A program made the position numbers and the translations under genes. Positions 19,390 through 29,496 of a stretch of 64,000 nt of DNA are shown piece after piece. How positions within the stretch are numbered: the stretch's first letter is position 1; each line of letters begins with the position of its first letter. The DNA comes from Nonomuraea sp. NBC_00507 (lineage in GTDB: Bacteria > Actinomycetota > Actinomycetes > Streptosporangiales > Streptosporangiaceae), in NCBI RefSeq assembly GCF_036013525.1, contig NZ_CP107853.1, positions 8,184,001 through 8,248,000 of the forward strand, in the 5' to 3' direction. The notes beneath the pieces are model-generated. The model ran no database searches and was not told the DNA's origin. It saw only the letters and a program-made list of their open reading frames with translations.

Positions 19390-21894
19390 CTAGGTGGCGG
19401 CCTGCTCCACGATGCGCGCCCAGTGTTCGAGCAGCGCCTGGGCGCCGTCCATGTCGGGCGCCTCGGCCCACAGATCGGTGAGGGGCTCGGTGGCGGCGGG
19501 CAGGATCAGCACCCAGCTCCCGTCGTCGTGGGTCACGCGCACCCCGTCGGTGGTGTCGATGCGGTGCCCCTCGGCCTCGGCCTCGGCCGCCTCGATGACC
19601 GAGCGCATGACGGCGCCCTTGGCCGCCCAGGGCGTGGGCACGGCCCGCTTGAGCAGCTTGACCTCGGGGATCCTGGCGTCGATCTGGCTGAGCGACAGGC
19701 GAGTGCGGGCGACCAGCCCCAGCAGGCGCATGAACGCGGCCAGCCCGTCGATGGCCGGGCTGAACTCGGGCACGACGAAGCCGCCGCGCCCGTCCGCCGC
19801 GAAGATCATGTCGGCTCCGGCGGCGGCCGAGGTGAGGGCGTCCAGCGCGGTGGAGGTCCACTGCACCTGCACGCCGTGGAAGCGGCAGACCTGCTCGGCG
19901 ACCCTGGTCGTGGTGACCGGAAGCGCCACCTGGCCGCCCCGGCGCTCGGCGGCGACGAGGTCGAGCACGACGAGCAGCGCCCGTTCGTCGTTGATGAGCT
20001 GGCCCATCTCGTCCACCAGGGCGATGCGCTCGCCGACCGGGTCGAACCGCACGCCGAAGGCCGCACGCGAGGAGCTGACCAATTCGGACAGGCGCTGCAG
20101 GTCGCGGCGGCGCTCGGCCAGCGTCTCGGTGGGCGAGAGGTCGTCGAGGCGGGCGTTCACGGTCAGCACCTCCACCCCGAGCCGGCCGAGTAACGCCGGC
20201 AGCACCAGCGACGAGGTGCCGCCGGCGCAGTCGACGACGACCTTCATGTCCCTGATGCCCTCCATGCCGACGTGGCGCAGCAGCTCACGCGTGTAGTCCT
20301 CGACCGCCCTGGCCGGGTAGGTGAGCTCGGCGATCTCGCCGGGGAAGGCGCGGCGGAACTCCTGCCGGGAGAAGACCCGCTCCAGCTTGCGCTGGGCGGC
20401 CGGCGGCAGGTCGGCGCCGCGGCCGTCCATGAGGACGATGTCGACGCTCTGCGGATCGCCTGGCGTGGTACGCAGCGATATGCCGCCCGCGGCCGACTCG
20501 CGGCCGGTGTGGAAGCGGGCCACCGGCAGCGGGGCCGCCTCCAGGTCGAGCACGTTGATGGCGCTGGCGGTGAGCGCGGCGTTGACGGCCCGCTTAAGCG
20601 CCCTGGCGGCCAGTGAGCAGTCGCGGGAGGTGACGACGTGCTCGCCCTTGTTCAGGGTGGTGGCGTACGCGCTGGCCAGGCGCACGCACAGCTCGGCGGT
20701 GATCTCGACGTTGACCAGGCCGCTGACGCCCCGGGGCCCGAACAGGTTGCGCTGGCCGCGCGACTCCCAGATGACGCTCGTGTTGACGACCGCGCCCGCC
20801 TCGATGGTCTTGAACGGGTAGACCCTGACGCCGCTGGAGACGTACGCCTCGGCCTCGATGACGCACTCGTCGCCGACGACGGCGTTCTCCTCGATGCGGG
20901 CCCCGGCCATCACATCCGTGCTCTTGCCGATCACGCAGCCGCGCAGGTGGGCCCCCGGGCCGAGGTAGACGTTGTCGTGGACGATCGCGCGGTGCAGGAA
21001 CGCGCCCTCGCGCACGACTACGTTGTTGCCGAGCACGGTGAACTCGCGTAGCTCGGCGCCCGCCTCGACCTTGGCGTACTCGCCGATGAGCAGCGGGCCT
21101 TTGAGCACGGCGTCGGGGTCGACCGAGGCCGACTCGGCGACCCAGACGCCGGGCGAGAGCTCGAAGCCGCCGATGTCCAGGGCGACCTTGCCGGACAGGG
21201 CGTCGGCCTGCGCCTTGAGGTAGCTCTCGTGGGTGCCGACGTCCTCCCAGTAGCCGTCGGCCACGTACCCGTAGAGGGCGGCGCCGCGCTCGAGCAGGGC
21301 GGGGAAGACGTCGGATGACCAGTCGACGGGCTCGTCGGCCGCCACGGCCTCGAGGACCTCTGGCTCCATGACGTAGACGCCGGTGTTGACGGTGTCGGAG
21401 AAGACCTGCCCCCAGGTGGGTTTCTCGAGGAAGCGCTGCACGCGGCCTTGTTCGTCGACGATGATGATCCCGAACTCGAGCGGGTTCGGTACGCGTTTCA
21501 GGCCGATTGTCACAAGCGCCGCATTTTCCCGATGAAATCGGATCATTTCCGTTAAATCGATATCCGTCAGGGCATCGCCGGAGATCACCAGGAATCGATC
21601 GTCGCGAAGGCGGTCGGCGGCGTTCTTGACGCTGCCCGCGGTGCCGAGGGGCAGGTCCTCGGTGGCGTACTGGAGGCTCATGCCGAGTTCGTCGCCGTCG
21701 CCGAAATAGTTGCGCACCAACGCCGCGAGGAACTGCACCGTCACCACCGTCTCGGTGACGCCGTGCCGCTTGAGCAGGCGCAGCACGTGCTCCATGATCG
21801 GGCGGTTGACCACGGGGAGCAAGGGTTTGGGCTGGTTGGCGGTCATCGGACGCAGCCGAGTGCCCTCCCCGCCCGCCATGACGACCGCCTTCAC
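19390..21894 (-). CDS. NDP-sugar pyrophosphorylase fused to a degenerate phosphohexomutase domain
   Basis: An 834-residue fusion. Residues 1-230 are the nucleotidyltransferase ([33 protein letters not shown]), likely a mannose-1-phosphate guanylyltransferase or related enzyme. Residues of about 245-375 are left-handed beta-helix hexapeptide repeats. From about 385 on the fold is that of phosphoglucomutase/phosphomannomutase. The mutase catalytic residues look degenerate: the phosphoserine loop region reads [13 protein letters not shown] (470-482) and the metal loop reads FDPVGERI (617-624) instead of a DxDxDR motif. It is 4 bases downstream of the pgsA-like gene. Confidence 0.88.
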   Translation of the reverse strand: MKAVVMAGGEGTRLRPMTANQPKPLLPVVNRPIMEHVLRLLKRHGVTETVVTVQFLAALVRNYFGDGDELGMSLQYATEDLPLGTAGSVKNAADRLRDDRFLVISGDALTDIDLTEMIRFHRENAALVTIGLKRVPNPLEFGIIIVDEQGRVQRFLEKPTWGQVFSDTVNTGVYVMEPEVLEAVAADEPVDWSSDVFPALLERGAALYGYVADGYWEDVGTHESYLKAQADALSGKVALDIGGFELSPGVWVAESASVDPDAVLKGPLLIGEYAKVEAGAELREFTVLGNNVVVREGAFLHRAIVHDNVYLGPGAHLRGCVIGKSTDVMAGARIEENAVVGDECVIEAEAYVSSGVRVYPFKTIEAGAVVNTSVIWESRGQRNLFGPRGVSGLVNVEITAELCVRLASAYATTLNKGEHVVTSRDCSLAARALKRAVNAALTASAINVLDLEAAPLPVARFHTGRESAAGGISLRTTPGDPQSVDIVLMDGRGADLPPAAQRKLERVFSRQEFRRAFPGEIAELTYPARAVEDYTRELLRHVGMEGIRDMKVVVDCAGGTSSLVLPALLGRLGVEVLTVNARLDDLSPTETLAERRRDLQRLSELVSSSRAAFGVRFDPVGERIALVDEMGQLINDERALLVVLDLVAAERRGGQVALPVTTTRVAEQVCRFHGVQVQWTSTALDALTSAAAGADMIFAADGRGGFVVPEFSPAIDGLAAFMRLLGLVARTRLSLSQIDARIPEVKLLKRAVPTPWAAKGAVMRSVIEAAEAEAEGHRIDTTDGVRVTHDDGSWVLILPAATEPLTDLWAEAPDMDGAQALLEHWARIVEQAAT

Positions 21895-21898
21895 CCGA

Positions 21899-22480
21899 TC
21901 ACTCCTTTTTGGCCGACGTTACGAGCTGCCGCACCTGTACCGCATACAGCACCCCTGCCCACCAGTAGAGGCCTGTTCCCCAGAGTGCGAACGCCCATCC
22001 GGCAATTCGGGCTATATCGGCATACCACCCAGTGTGGGATGCAAGGAAGAGGAGAGGGAAGGCATACATGAGGTTGAACATGGCGGCCTTGCCCAGGAAA
22101 TGCACCTGAAGTGCCCTATAGCCGTATTTGCGGAGTACGGGGAAGCAACTCGCGACGAAGAGTTCCCGCGCCACGATCACCGCGACCAGCCACCAGGGGA
22201 TGACGTCGCGCAGCAGCAGCGCCAGGATCGTGGCGCCCACATACAGCTTGTCGGCGGCCGGGTCGATGATCCGGCCGAGCTTGCTGGTCTGGTTGAACGC
22301 GCGAGCGATCTTCCCGTCGAGCCAGTCGGTGAACCCGGCCACCGCGAGGACCCCGATGGCCCACCCGTCCGCCTTGGGCCCGAGAACCAGCCAGAGGAAC
22401 ACGGGCACGCCGAGGAGGCGCAGAAAGCTCAGCAGGTTGGGAACCGTCCAGATCCGGTCCTCGGCGGAAGTTTCGCTCAC
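21899..22480 (-). CDS. CDP-alcohol phosphatidyltransferase family protein (PgsA-like)
   Basis: A 193-residue integral membrane enzyme with about six hydrophobic segments. The family signature DG(x)2AR(x)8G(x)3D(x)3D is complete in [20 protein letters not shown] and the following AAD. Family members transfer a phosphatidyl group from CDP-diacylglycerol to an alcohol such as glycerol-3-phosphate or inositol phosphate. The position upstream of this locus matches pgsA2 (Rv1822). The exact acceptor cannot be told from sequence. It forms an operon with the sugar nucleotidyltransferase fusion. Confidence 0.88.
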   Translation of the reverse strand: MSETSAEDRIWTVPNLLSFLRLLGVPVFLWLVLGPKADGWAIGVLAVAGFTDWLDGKIARAFNQTSKLGRIIDPAADKLYVGATILALLLRDVIPWWLVAVIVARELFVASCFPVLRKYGYRALQVHFLGKAAMFNLMYAFPLLFLASHTGWYADIARIAGWAFALWGTGLYWWAGVLYAVQVRQLVTSAKKE

Positions 22481-22548
22481 GAGGCAGACCCTACTGCCTG
22501 GAACTCCACCACAGCGGCCCCGCCTGCGGCGGACTGCCCGGGGACCGG

Positions 22549-23355
22549 TCAGGTGCGCAGGAACGCGTGGACGCGGCCCAGCTCCTCGAAGCCGAGCCGG
22601 GCGTAGAACTCCTTCGGCCAGCCGGACGCGCCGGCCACCAGGAAGATCAGCTCGGCCCCAGCAGCCTCCGCCAGGAGCGCGATGATCAGGGCACGCGCGT
22701 ATCCCCGGCCCCGGTGCTCCTCGCCGGTGAAGACGTCCTCGATCTGGGCCACGCCGCCGTGCGCGTAGAGGTCCGCCCTGGCGGCGATCCGGCCGTCCGG
22801 GGCGCGCAGGCCGCGGAAGGCCACCGCGTCGGCGCCGCGCAGCCGGGTCTCCACGCGGCGGGCGAGATCGTCGATCACGTGCTCCGGGGCCTGGGGCAGA
22901 CTGCGGCGCCAGTCGCGGCGCAGCACCGGCACCAGCTCCTCCAGATCGAGGTGCACGGCGGCGGGCGGGTCGGCCGGGATCGCGCCGCGGAAGGCCATGA
23001 CCACGTTGGTCTCGTGGTCGTAGCCGGCGGCGGCGAACGCGTCCGCCAGCGCCGTGCCCAGGCGGTCGTCGTCGACCGACACCAGCCGGTGGGCACGCTT
23101 GGCGAGGACCTCGTCGGCCGCCCGCAACAGTGCGCCGGAGGCCGGGCCGGGACCGTCACCGGCGCCGACGATCAGCTTGTTGTCGTCGTAGGAGCCCGGG
23201 TAGCGCTCGTCGAGCACCGCGAAGCCGCCGGGCACCGGGAGCGTCCGCGGCGCCCTGCGGCGGGCGAAGGCGCGCATGAAGCCGACCGCGCGGGCCAGGT
23301 CGGCCGCCGCGCCCTGTCGCGCCAGAGCGGCGGCGCGCGCGAGCTCCTCCGTCAC
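22549..23355 (-). CDS. GNAT family N-acetyltransferase
   Basis: A 268-residue protein. The C-terminal 130 residues are a GNAT domain with the acetyl-CoA loop EEHRGRGYARALI and the FYARLGFEELGRVHAF end strand. The N-terminal half (VLDERYPGSYDDNKLIVGAG, LVSVDDDRLGTALADAF) is a second, more divergent GNAT-like unit, as in several actinomycete tandem proteins. The GTG at 23355 overlaps the trpF stop as GTGA, so the two are translationally coupled. Substrate unknown; the link with trpF is probably not functional. Confidence 0.82.
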   Translation of the reverse strand: MTEELARAAALARQGAAADLARAVGFMRAFARRRAPRTLPVPGGFAVLDERYPGSYDDNKLIVGAGDGPGPASGALLRAADEVLAKRAHRLVSVDDDRLGTALADAFAAAGYDHETNVVMAFRGAIPADPPAAVHLDLEELVPVLRRDWRRSLPQAPEHVIDDLARRVETRLRGADAVAFRGLRAPDGRIAARADLYAHGGVAQIEDVFTGEEHRGRGYARALIIALLAEAAGAELIFLVAGASGWPKEFYARLGFEELGRVHAFLRT

Positions 23356-23975
23356 GCCGATCGGCTTGCCGGGCGGGCGCCCCGCACCGCCTGCAGGAAC
23401 GCCGTGATGAGGGCCGGGTCCTTCACGCCGGGCGAGGACTCCACGCCGCTGGACACGTCGACCCCCCACGGCTCGGCGGCGGCGATCGCCTCCGTCACGT
23501 TGGCCGGGGCGAGGCCGCCGGCCAGCAGCCACCTCCCCGACGGGCGGCCGCGGATCGCGGCCCAGTCCCACGGCAGACCGGAGCCCGCATGGGGGGCGTC
23601 GACGAGGAGCAGGTCCTCGTCGTAGGCGCCGCACCGCAGGTCGGCCTCGGCGTCCACCGCCCTGATCAGAACGGCTCCGAGGTCCTTGAGCGCGGTGAAG
23701 TCGCCGTGCGGGTGCCTGCCGTGCAGCTGGACGGCCCGCACGCCGGAGGTCAGCGCCGCCGCCCGCACCGCGCCGGGGTCCTCGCCGCGGAACACGCCGA
23801 CGGTCAACACGTGCGCGGGAACCAGCGCGGCCAGCTCGGCGGCACGCTCGGGCGCGATCTGCCGGGGGCTGCGGGTCATGACGAACCCGACGGCGTCGGC
23901 GCCGGCCTCGACCGCGGCGGCCACGTGCTCGGGCTCGGTCAACCCGCAGATCTTGACGTACACATCCTGGGGCAC
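23352..23975 (-). CDS. trpF: Phosphoribosylanthranilate isomerase
   Basis: A 207-residue TIM barrel that converts N-(5'-phosphoribosyl)anthranilate to CdRP in tryptophan synthesis. The general base Cys is in VKICGLTEPEH and the acid Asp in LLLVDAPHAGSG; the phosphate-binding GGLAPANV and VDVSSGVESSPG loops are intact. trpF is isolated here from trpEG, which lies 19 kb away, and from other trp genes. Many actinomycetes use the bifunctional PriA instead, so a dedicated trpF is worth noting. It overlaps the following GNAT gene. Confidence 0.93.
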   Translation of the reverse strand: MPQDVYVKICGLTEPEHVAAAVEAGADAVGFVMTRSPRQIAPERAAELAALVPAHVLTVGVFRGEDPGAVRAAALTSGVRAVQLHGRHPHGDFTALKDLGAVLIRAVDAEADLRCGAYDEDLLLVDAPHAGSGLPWDWAAIRGRPSGRWLLAGGLAPANVTEAIAAAEPWGVDVSSGVESSPGVKDPALITAFLQAVRGARPASRSA

Positions 23976-24104
23976 ACCTGAAACCTTAGCGGCGGCGCGC
24001 GGTTGCCGGTGACCGCGCCCGGATCAGCGCCGTGGCGTCAGCCTGCGGGATGATCGCCGATCCGCCGGACGGCGGACACCTGGACCTCCGGGGCCGGGGA
24101 GGCG

Positions 24105-24779
24105 TCAGCCGGGGCCGCGGCGTACCGGGCGGAAGGAGGCGTCCACGAGGCCGGTGCGGTGAGCCACGACCGCGGCCTGGATGCGGTTGCGCAGTCCCAG
24201 TTTCTCCATCGCGGCGGCGATGTGGGTCTTGACCGTGGTGACGCCGACGTGCAGCTCCTCGGCGATCTCCGCGTTGGACAGGCCGGTGCCGACCAGGGCC
24301 AGCACCTCCACCTCGCGTTCGGTCAGCCCCGGGGGCGGCGGCGCGGTGGCCTGCTCCTCGGCCGCCAGGAACCCTTCGACGACCCTGCGCAGCACCGACG
24401 GCGCGAGCAGCTGCTCGCCGGCCGCCGCCCGGCGCACGGCCTCCACCATGCGCTCCGGCTCGTCGTCCTTGACCAGGAAGCCGACGGCCCCGGCCCGCAG
24501 GGCGGCGTAGACGTTGGCGTCCTCGGCGAACGTGGTCAGCACCACGATCCTGCTCGCCGGGCGGGCGGCCAGCACCCGCCTGATCGCCTCCAGGCCGTCG
24601 ACCCTGGGCATGCGCAGGTCCATGAGGATCACGTCGGGCACGTGGCGGTGGGCCAGGCGGACCGCCTCGGCGCCGTCCTCGGCCTCGCCCACGACCTCCA
24701 TGCCGCCCGCGGCCTGCAGCAGCATGCGCACGCCCGCGCGGACGAGCGCCTGGTCGTCGGCCACCAGCACGCGGATCAC
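24105..24779 (-). CDS. LuxR/NarL-type response regulator
   Basis: A 224-residue two-component regulator. The receiver domain has the acidic pair in VLVADDQALVRAG, the phosphorylation Asp in DVILMDLRMP and the Lys in FLVKDDEPE. The C-terminal LuxR helix-turn-helix is LTEREVEVLALVGTGLSNAE and IAEELHVGVTTVKTHIAAAM. The GTG start overlaps the upstream kinase stop as GTGA, so the pair is translationally coupled and surely cognate. Targets are unknown. Confidence 0.95.
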   Translation of the reverse strand: MIRVLVADDQALVRAGVRMLLQAAGGMEVVGEAEDGAEAVRLAHRHVPDVILMDLRMPRVDGLEAIRRVLAARPASRIVVLTTFAEDANVYAALRAGAVGFLVKDDEPERMVEAVRRAAAGEQLLAPSVLRRVVEGFLAAEEQATAPPPPGLTEREVEVLALVGTGLSNAEIAEELHVGVTTVKTHIAAAMEKLGLRNRIQAAVVAHRTGLVDASFRPVRRGPG

Positions 24780-26395
24780 ACGGCGCTCCCCGAGGGCAGG
24801 CGCGCAGGCAGGCTGGCGGCCAGCAGCCAGCCGCCCTCGCCGTCGGGGCCGGCGGTGAGGGTGCCGCCGAGCGCGCGCACGCGCTCGCGCATGCCGGCCA
24901 GCCCGCGGCCGGAGGACGGCAGGCGTTCGATGCTGGTGGGCGGCCGGCCGTTGCGGATCTCCACCGACAGCGCCTCACCGGCGGGGACCACGCTGACGCG
25001 GACCCGGGTGCCGGGGCCTGCGTGTTTGAGCACGTTGGTGAGTCCTTCCTGGACGATGCGGGCGGCGGAGGTGCGGGCGATGAGCGGCGCCTGGTCGGTG
25101 GCCGGGTCGAGGTCCAGGTCTACCACGAGCCCGGCGGCGGCCATGCGCTCGGCCGACTCGCGCACCACGTCGGCGGGGTTGGCCAGCAGGTGGGGCTCGT
25201 TGTCCGGCCGGGTCCCCTCGCGCAGCAGGTCGAGCAGATCCCGCAGGTCCTGCAGCACTTGATGGCCGGTCTCGCGGATGTCGTTGAGCGCGTCGGCGAC
25301 GGGGCCGTCGGGCGCGGTGTAGCGGGCGGCGCCGGCCCGCAGCACCATGGCGCCGACGTGGTGGGCCACGATGTCGTGCACGTCGCGGGCGATGCGCTCG
25401 CGTTCGGCCAGCTGGTCGGCCCGCACCTGCGCGAGCGCCGCCCGGGCGGCCTCCTCGGCGCGCAGCCGGTCGGCGGCCACGGCGGACTGCCGCACGCCGA
25501 GGTAGCGGCCGATCGCGATGGGCGTGGCGACCAGCGTCATGAGCACGCCGACGCGGAACGGGGTGATGTCGGTGTCGTCGCCGACCACGGCGATCGCGGT
25601 CAGCAGGCAGCCGGCGAAGTACGCCGCCACCGTCCACGGCCAGGAGGCCACGCGCATGGCGAACACACCGACAGCGATGAGGGTGAGGATCACGCACGTG
25701 TTGACCGCGTCGTTCAGGTAGGTGTCGGCGGACAGCAGCAGCACGCCCTGCAGGAGGAAGACCAGCCCGGGAAAGCGCCGGGCGATGCCCAGTGCCAGGC
25801 CGCCCACCACGGCCAGCAGCCCGACGACCCAGACGGGCTGCGTGCCCGAATGCCAGGAGGTCCAGGTGCTGAGCACGGTGATCGCCACCCCGGCGGCCGC
25901 CAGCAGCGCGTCCGGGGTGACGTCGCGCTCCTCCAGGCGCCCGGCCGAGCTGCGCAGGTAGGCGCCCAGCACGGCGGGGAAGACCGGCAGCAGCACCGCG
26001 TACATCCACGCGTTGGCGGTGAGCGCGATGCCGGGGTCGGCGATGTTGACCGCGGTCGCGCCGATCGTGGCGGCAACGGCCACCGCCGTGGCCCGCCGGC
26101 CGGACCGGAACCCGGCCACACCGAGCGCGACGCACACGAGGATCTGCGCGGTGTTCGAGGTGAGCGATCCCAGCTGGTCGGTGACGACGAGCAGGACGGC
26201 CAGGTAGAGGGTGACCGGCACCGGCCACCGCCGGACCAGCCCCATGGGCAGGCCCGCCAGGAGCGCCATCGGAATGTTCAGCTCCGCGGGCAGAGAGTTC
26301 GTCTCGCCCGCATGGGCCGTGGTCAACAGGGCCAGAGCCACACCCGAAACGGCCAGCAGGACATCCAGCGGCACACCGCGCCAACGCATGCGCAC
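24776..26395 (-). CDS. Sensor histidine kinase (HisKA_3, NarL-type)
   Basis: A 539-residue membrane kinase. The first 310 residues contain about ten hydrophobic segments with short loops and no large sensor domain, so the signal is probably sensed in or near the membrane. The dimerisation/phosphoacceptor helix is RERIARDVHDIVAHHVGAMV, and the ATPase domain has QEGLTNVLKHAG and SGRGLAGMRERV. The start is a GTG at 26395 or the ATG two codons later. It is followed by its response regulator with a 4-base overlap. Confidence 0.93.
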   Translation of the reverse strand: MRMRWRGVPLDVLLAVSGVALALLTTAHAGETNSLPAELNIPMALLAGLPMGLVRRWPVPVTLYLAVLLVVTDQLGSLTSNTAQILVCVALGVAGFRSGRRATAVAVAATIGATAVNIADPGIALTANAWMYAVLLPVFPAVLGAYLRSSAGRLEERDVTPDALLAAAGVAITVLSTWTSWHSGTQPVWVVGLLAVVGGLALGIARRFPGLVFLLQGVLLLSADTYLNDAVNTCVILTLIAVGVFAMRVASWPWTVAAYFAGCLLTAIAVVGDDTDITPFRVGVLMTLVATPIAIGRYLGVRQSAVAADRLRAEEAARAALAQVRADQLAERERIARDVHDIVAHHVGAMVLRAGAARYTAPDGPVADALNDIRETGHQVLQDLRDLLDLLREGTRPDNEPHLLANPADVVRESAERMAAAGLVVDLDLDPATDQAPLIARTSAARIVQEGLTNVLKHAGPGTRVRVSVVPAGEALSVEIRNGRPPTSIERLPSSGRGLAGMRERVRALGGTLTAGPDGEGGWLLAASLPARLPSGSAV

Positions 26396-26517
26396 ACGGT
26401 ATCCGGCCGCGATGAAGGGCCAATCCTCCCGGCGGAGGACCCCTCCTCCTCCTTGTGGCCGCAGGGACCGTCCTCAGGGGGGAGCGATTGGTCAGATCTT
26501 GGCCCTAGTTTTGTCCT

Positions 26518-27108
26518 ATGTCTAACGGCACTGCTCTCTTTCTCGGTCAGTTCCTCCGCTCCCCTGCCATGATCGGCGCGCTGGCGCCGAGTTCCCGGCA
26601 GCTGGCCGCCGCGGTGTGCACGCCGATCCCCGAGCGTGGCGAGCCGACCGTGGTGGAGCTGGGCCCCGGCACGGGGTCGTTCACCGCGGAGATCCAGCAG
26701 CGGCTCTCCGGGCGCGGCCACCATCTGGCCGTGGAGGTCAACGAGCCGCTGGCGCGGTTGCTCACCGAGCGTTTCCCCACCGTGGACGTGGCGCACGCGG
26801 ATGCGGCGCACCTGAGCGAGCTCCTGCGGGAACGGGGATTGCGACAGGCGGACGTGGTGGTGAGCGGGCTGCCGTGGGCGGCTTTCCCGGAAGGCTTGCA
26901 GAGGGATCTGCTGGGCGCCGTGACGGCGTCGATGTGCCAGGGAGCGGCCTTCACGACGTTCTCCTACATTCACGCCATCCCGCTCAACTCGGCGCGGCGT
27001 TTCCGGGAGCTGCTGGCCGAGCGTTTCGAAGAGGTCGTACGGGGACGCACGGTGTGGCGCAACGCTCCCCCGGCCTTCGTCTTCCACGCGCGCCGTCCCA
27101 GGCCCTGA
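26518..27108 (+). CDS. SAM-dependent methyltransferase (phospholipid N-methyltransferase-like)
   Basis: A 196-residue class I methyltransferase. The SAM-binding motif I is VVELGPGTGSFT, followed by an acidic strand end in LAVEVNEP, and the later motif VVSGLPWAAFPEG. The N-terminal FLGQFLRSPAMIGALAPSSR and the SGLPW motif resemble PmtA-type phosphatidylethanolamine N-methyltransferases and the KsgA-like group. No membrane span is present. A role in lipid modification is plausible but not certain. The ATG at 26518 has no strong ribosome-binding site. Confidence 0.8.
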   Translation: MSNGTALFLGQFLRSPAMIGALAPSSRQLAAAVCTPIPERGEPTVVELGPGTGSFTAEIQQRLSGRGHHLAVEVNEPLARLLTERFPTVDVAHADAAHLSELLRERGLRQADVVVSGLPWAAFPEGLQRDLLGAVTASMCQGAAFTTFSYIHAIPLNSARRFRELLAERFEEVVRGRTVWRNAPPAFVFHARRPRP

Positions 27109-27111
27109 CGG

Positions 27112-27169
27112 AAAAAGGGGCACCCGCGGCGGAGGAGCTCCTGCTCAACTACCTCACTGCCCCGGGTGC
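27112..27169 (-). terminator. Possible shared terminator between convergent genes
   Basis: On the minus strand GCACCCG and CGGGTGC pair across a loop that itself contains GGAGCTCC, and the stem is followed by CCC and five T residues. It would end the hemerythrin transcript. Confidence 0.45.
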
Positions 27170-27186
27170 TCGGCCCTGCTCGCGCT

Positions 27187-27741
27187 TCAGCCCGGCTTGC
27201 CCATAGCCTTGTGGATCACGTCCCGGGCCCGATCCATGATGGCAACGGGCGGGCCTACGAGCAGGTTCTGCGCCGCCGTCTCGACCCCCGGGTGCGGGTG
27301 CGTGGGCGCCATGGCCTCCGCTGCCTTCACCCCGACGGCCATCGCCTGACGCTCCTTGTCGCCGGTGGCCTGCTTGAACTTGGGAAACTCTTCGTGTTCC
27401 TCATGCTCGGCGTGCGCGACGACGGCTTTGCGCAACGTGGCGAGGTTGGTGGCGAACTGAGGATGGTCGACGCCGTCCTGCTCCATCTGCGTGAGCATGT
27501 CCTTGGCGGCGTTCTCCTCGGCCAGCCGTTCATCGACCACCTCCTGGCCGTGGTCGAGTTTGCGGCGCGCGTACGGGTGGACGATCTCCTCCTCCGCTGT
27601 CTCGTGGACGGCCAGCAGCCGCACCAGGCTTCGGAAGGCCTCTTCTTTGTCCTCCGGGGCGGCGTTCTCGACCTCGTCGAACAGGCCTTTGATCTCCTCG
27701 TGCTGGCGTAGCAGCAGGTCGATCACATCGTTGTCCTTCAT
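27187..27741 (-). CDS. Hemerythrin HHE domain protein
   Basis: A 184-residue helical protein with a non-haem di-iron hemerythrin fold. Metal ligands are seen in LLRQHEEIKGLF, LLAVHETAEEEIVHP, and VAHAEHEEHEEFP. The C-terminal 50 residues after GDKERQA are less ordered. Such proteins bind oxygen or nitric oxide or take part in iron handling and stress responses in actinomycetes. I start at the ATG at 27741 (MKDNDVIDLLLRQHEE); the frame is open upstream to 27774. No iron-related gene is adjacent. Confidence 0.9.
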   Translation of the reverse strand: MKDNDVIDLLLRQHEEIKGLFDEVENAAPEDKEEAFRSLVRLLAVHETAEEEIVHPYARRKLDHGQEVVDERLAEENAAKDMLTQMEQDGVDHPQFATNLATLRKAVVAHAEHEEHEEFPKFKQATGDKERQAMAVGVKAAEAMAPTHPHPGVETAAQNLLVGPPVAIMDRARDVIHKAMGKPG

Positions 27742-27784
27742 GAGCTTGCGCCTACCCGAGGCCTGGGGAAGCACACGCCAGCCC

Positions 27785-28573
27785 TCAGCCGAAGGACGGG
27801 GGCCGTTTCTCCCGCAGGGCGCGCACTCCCTCGGCCACGTCGGGGCCGGTGAAGCCGAGGAACTCCATCGCCAGCGAGGCGTCGAAGGTCGGCCCGGCCA
27901 GCCGGAGCCAGTTGTTGAGCGAGTATTTGGTCAGCCTGATCGCCTCCTGGGAGCCGGCGGCGAGCCGGACGGCGATCTCCATGGCCTTGTCGTGCACCTG
28001 GTCGTCGTCCACGCACAGGCTGACGAGCCCCATCCGCTCGGCCTGCTCACCGGTCACCGGCTCGCACAGCAGCAGGTGGTATTTGGCCTTGGCCAGGCCG
28101 CACAGCAGCGGCCAGACGATCGCGGCGTGGTCGCCCGCCGCGACGCCGAGCCTGGTGTGCCCGTCGATGATGCGCGCGGTGCGGCCGGCGACGGAGATGT
28201 CGGCCAGCAGCGCGACCGCGAGCCCGGCACCCACGGCGGGACCCTGGATGGCGGAGACGACCGGCTTGGCGCAGTTGAGCACGTTGTAGACGATGTCGCG
28301 GGCCTCGGCGAACACGCGCAGCCTGGTGGCGTGGTCGCGGGTCATCTCCTCGATCATGGACAGGTCGCCGCCGGCGGAGAACGCCCGGCCCTCTCCCCTG
28401 ACCACGATCGCCCGCACGCTCTCGTCGCGGCCGGCGTCGCGCCAGATCTCGGCCAGCTCGCGATGCGCGGTCATGTCGACGGCGTTGAGCCTGCCCGGCT
28501 CGCTGATCGTGATCCGCAGCACGCCGCCGGCCGGGGTGTCGATCGCGAGCTTGGTGTAGGCGTCGTAGGTCAC
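27785..28573 (-). CDS. Enoyl-CoA hydratase/isomerase family protein
   Basis: A 262-residue crotonase-fold protein. Oxyanion-hole strands are seen in [17 protein letters not shown] and [17 protein letters not shown], and the C-terminal helix [19 protein letters not shown] is typical. The most likely role is in fatty-acid or aromatic-CoA breakdown. The GTG at 28573 overlaps the stop of the upstream hydrolase gene as GTGA; another GTG one codon earlier is possible. It is in an operon with the lipase-like hydrolase. Confidence 0.9.
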   Translation of the reverse strand: MTYDAYTKLAIDTPAGGVLRITISEPGRLNAVDMTAHRELAEIWRDAGRDESVRAIVVRGEGRAFSAGGDLSMIEEMTRDHATRLRVFAEARDIVYNVLNCAKPVVSAIQGPAVGAGLAVALLADISVAGRTARIIDGHTRLGVAAGDHAAIVWPLLCGLAKAKYHLLLCEPVTGEQAERMGLVSLCVDDDQVHDKAMEIAVRLAAGSQEAIRLTKYSLNNWLRLAGPTFDASLAMEFLGFTGPDVAEGVRALREKRPPSFG

Positions 28574-29487
28574 CACGATTCCCTGAGCCGTCGCGCCACG
28601 TAATCACGGGCCTCGGCCGCCTGGTCGAACAGGCCGGGCAGGGCGAAGAAGCCGTGCAGCGCGCCGTCATACCTGCGGCTCTCGGCCGGCACGCCGGCCT
28701 GGGCCAGCCGCCGGGCGTAGGCCTCGCCCTCGTCGCGCAGCACGTCGTATTCGGCCGTCACCACGGTCGCGGGAGGCAGCCCCGCGACGTCGGGCAGCCG
28801 CAGCGGGGACAACCGCGGGTCCGCGCGATCCACCCCGTCGGCGTATTGCCGCGCGAACCATGCCATCTCCGCGGCCGGCAGGACGTAGCCCTTCGCGCAT
28901 TCGGCGTAGCTGGGCGTGTCCATCGCGGCGTCCAGCACAGGGCAGACGAGGGCCTGGTGCGCCAGCCGCAGCCCGGCGTCGCGGGCCTGCCAGGCCGCGA
29001 CCGCCGCGACATTGCCGCCCGCGCTCTCGCCGACCACCGCCACGCTGCCATTGCTCTGGTAGAAGGCGGGCCGGGCGAAGATGTCGCGCACGACGGTGAA
29101 CGCGTCGTCGGCGGCGGCGGGGAACGGATGCTCCGGCGCCAGCCGGTAGTCGGCCGACACCACCACCGCCCCGCTGTGGACGGCCAGGAAGCGCCCGAAC
29201 GCGTCGGACCGCCTGATGCTGCCGAAGACCCAGCCGCCCCCGTGGAAGTAGACCACCACGGGCAGCGGCCCGTCGCCCGGGTCGGCGCGGTAGATCCGGA
29301 TGGGCACGCCCTCGGCCACCTCGTCGCGGACGAAGGGCAGCTTGGTGAGCGGGCCGCGGTGGAGCGCGACGCCGTCGGGCTGTGCGCGCCTCTCGTGGAT
29401 CTCGGCCAGTGTGATCGCGTCGAAGTCGGTGTCCTCGTCCGGCCCGAGGGAGGCGAGGTAGTCCCGCGCCTGGGGGTGCAGCGGCAT
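28570..29487 (-). CDS. Alpha/beta hydrolase, hormone-sensitive lipase family
   Basis: A 305-residue esterase or lipase. The HSL-family oxyanion motif is [13 protein letters not shown], the nucleophile motif is [13 protein letters not shown], the acid Asp is in [13 protein letters not shown] and the His in [12 protein letters not shown]. No signal peptide is visible, so it acts in the cytoplasm, probably on short acyl esters. The ATG at 29487 gives [15 protein letters not shown]. It lies 9 bases after the GATase-like gene and overlaps the enoyl-CoA hydratase gene. Confidence 0.9.
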   Translation of the reverse strand: MPLHPQARDYLASLGPDEDTDFDAITLAEIHERRAQPDGVALHRGPLTKLPFVRDEVAEGVPIRIYRADPGDGPLPVVVYFHGGGWVFGSIRRSDAFGRFLAVHSGAVVVSADYRLAPEHPFPAAADDAFTVVRDIFARPAFYQSNGSVAVVGESAGGNVAAVAAWQARDAGLRLAHQALVCPVLDAAMDTPSYAECAKGYVLPAAEMAWFARQYADGVDRADPRLSPLRLPDVAGLPPATVVTAEYDVLRDEGEAYARRLAQAGVPAESRRYDGALHGFFALPGLFDQAAEARDYVARRLRESW

Positions 29488-29496
29488 GATCGCAGC

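Noticed and set aside
26518..27108. Promoter TTGGTC/TAGTTT before the methyltransferase gene
   Set aside because: The two boxes are only 12 bases apart, too close for a sigma-70 type promoter.
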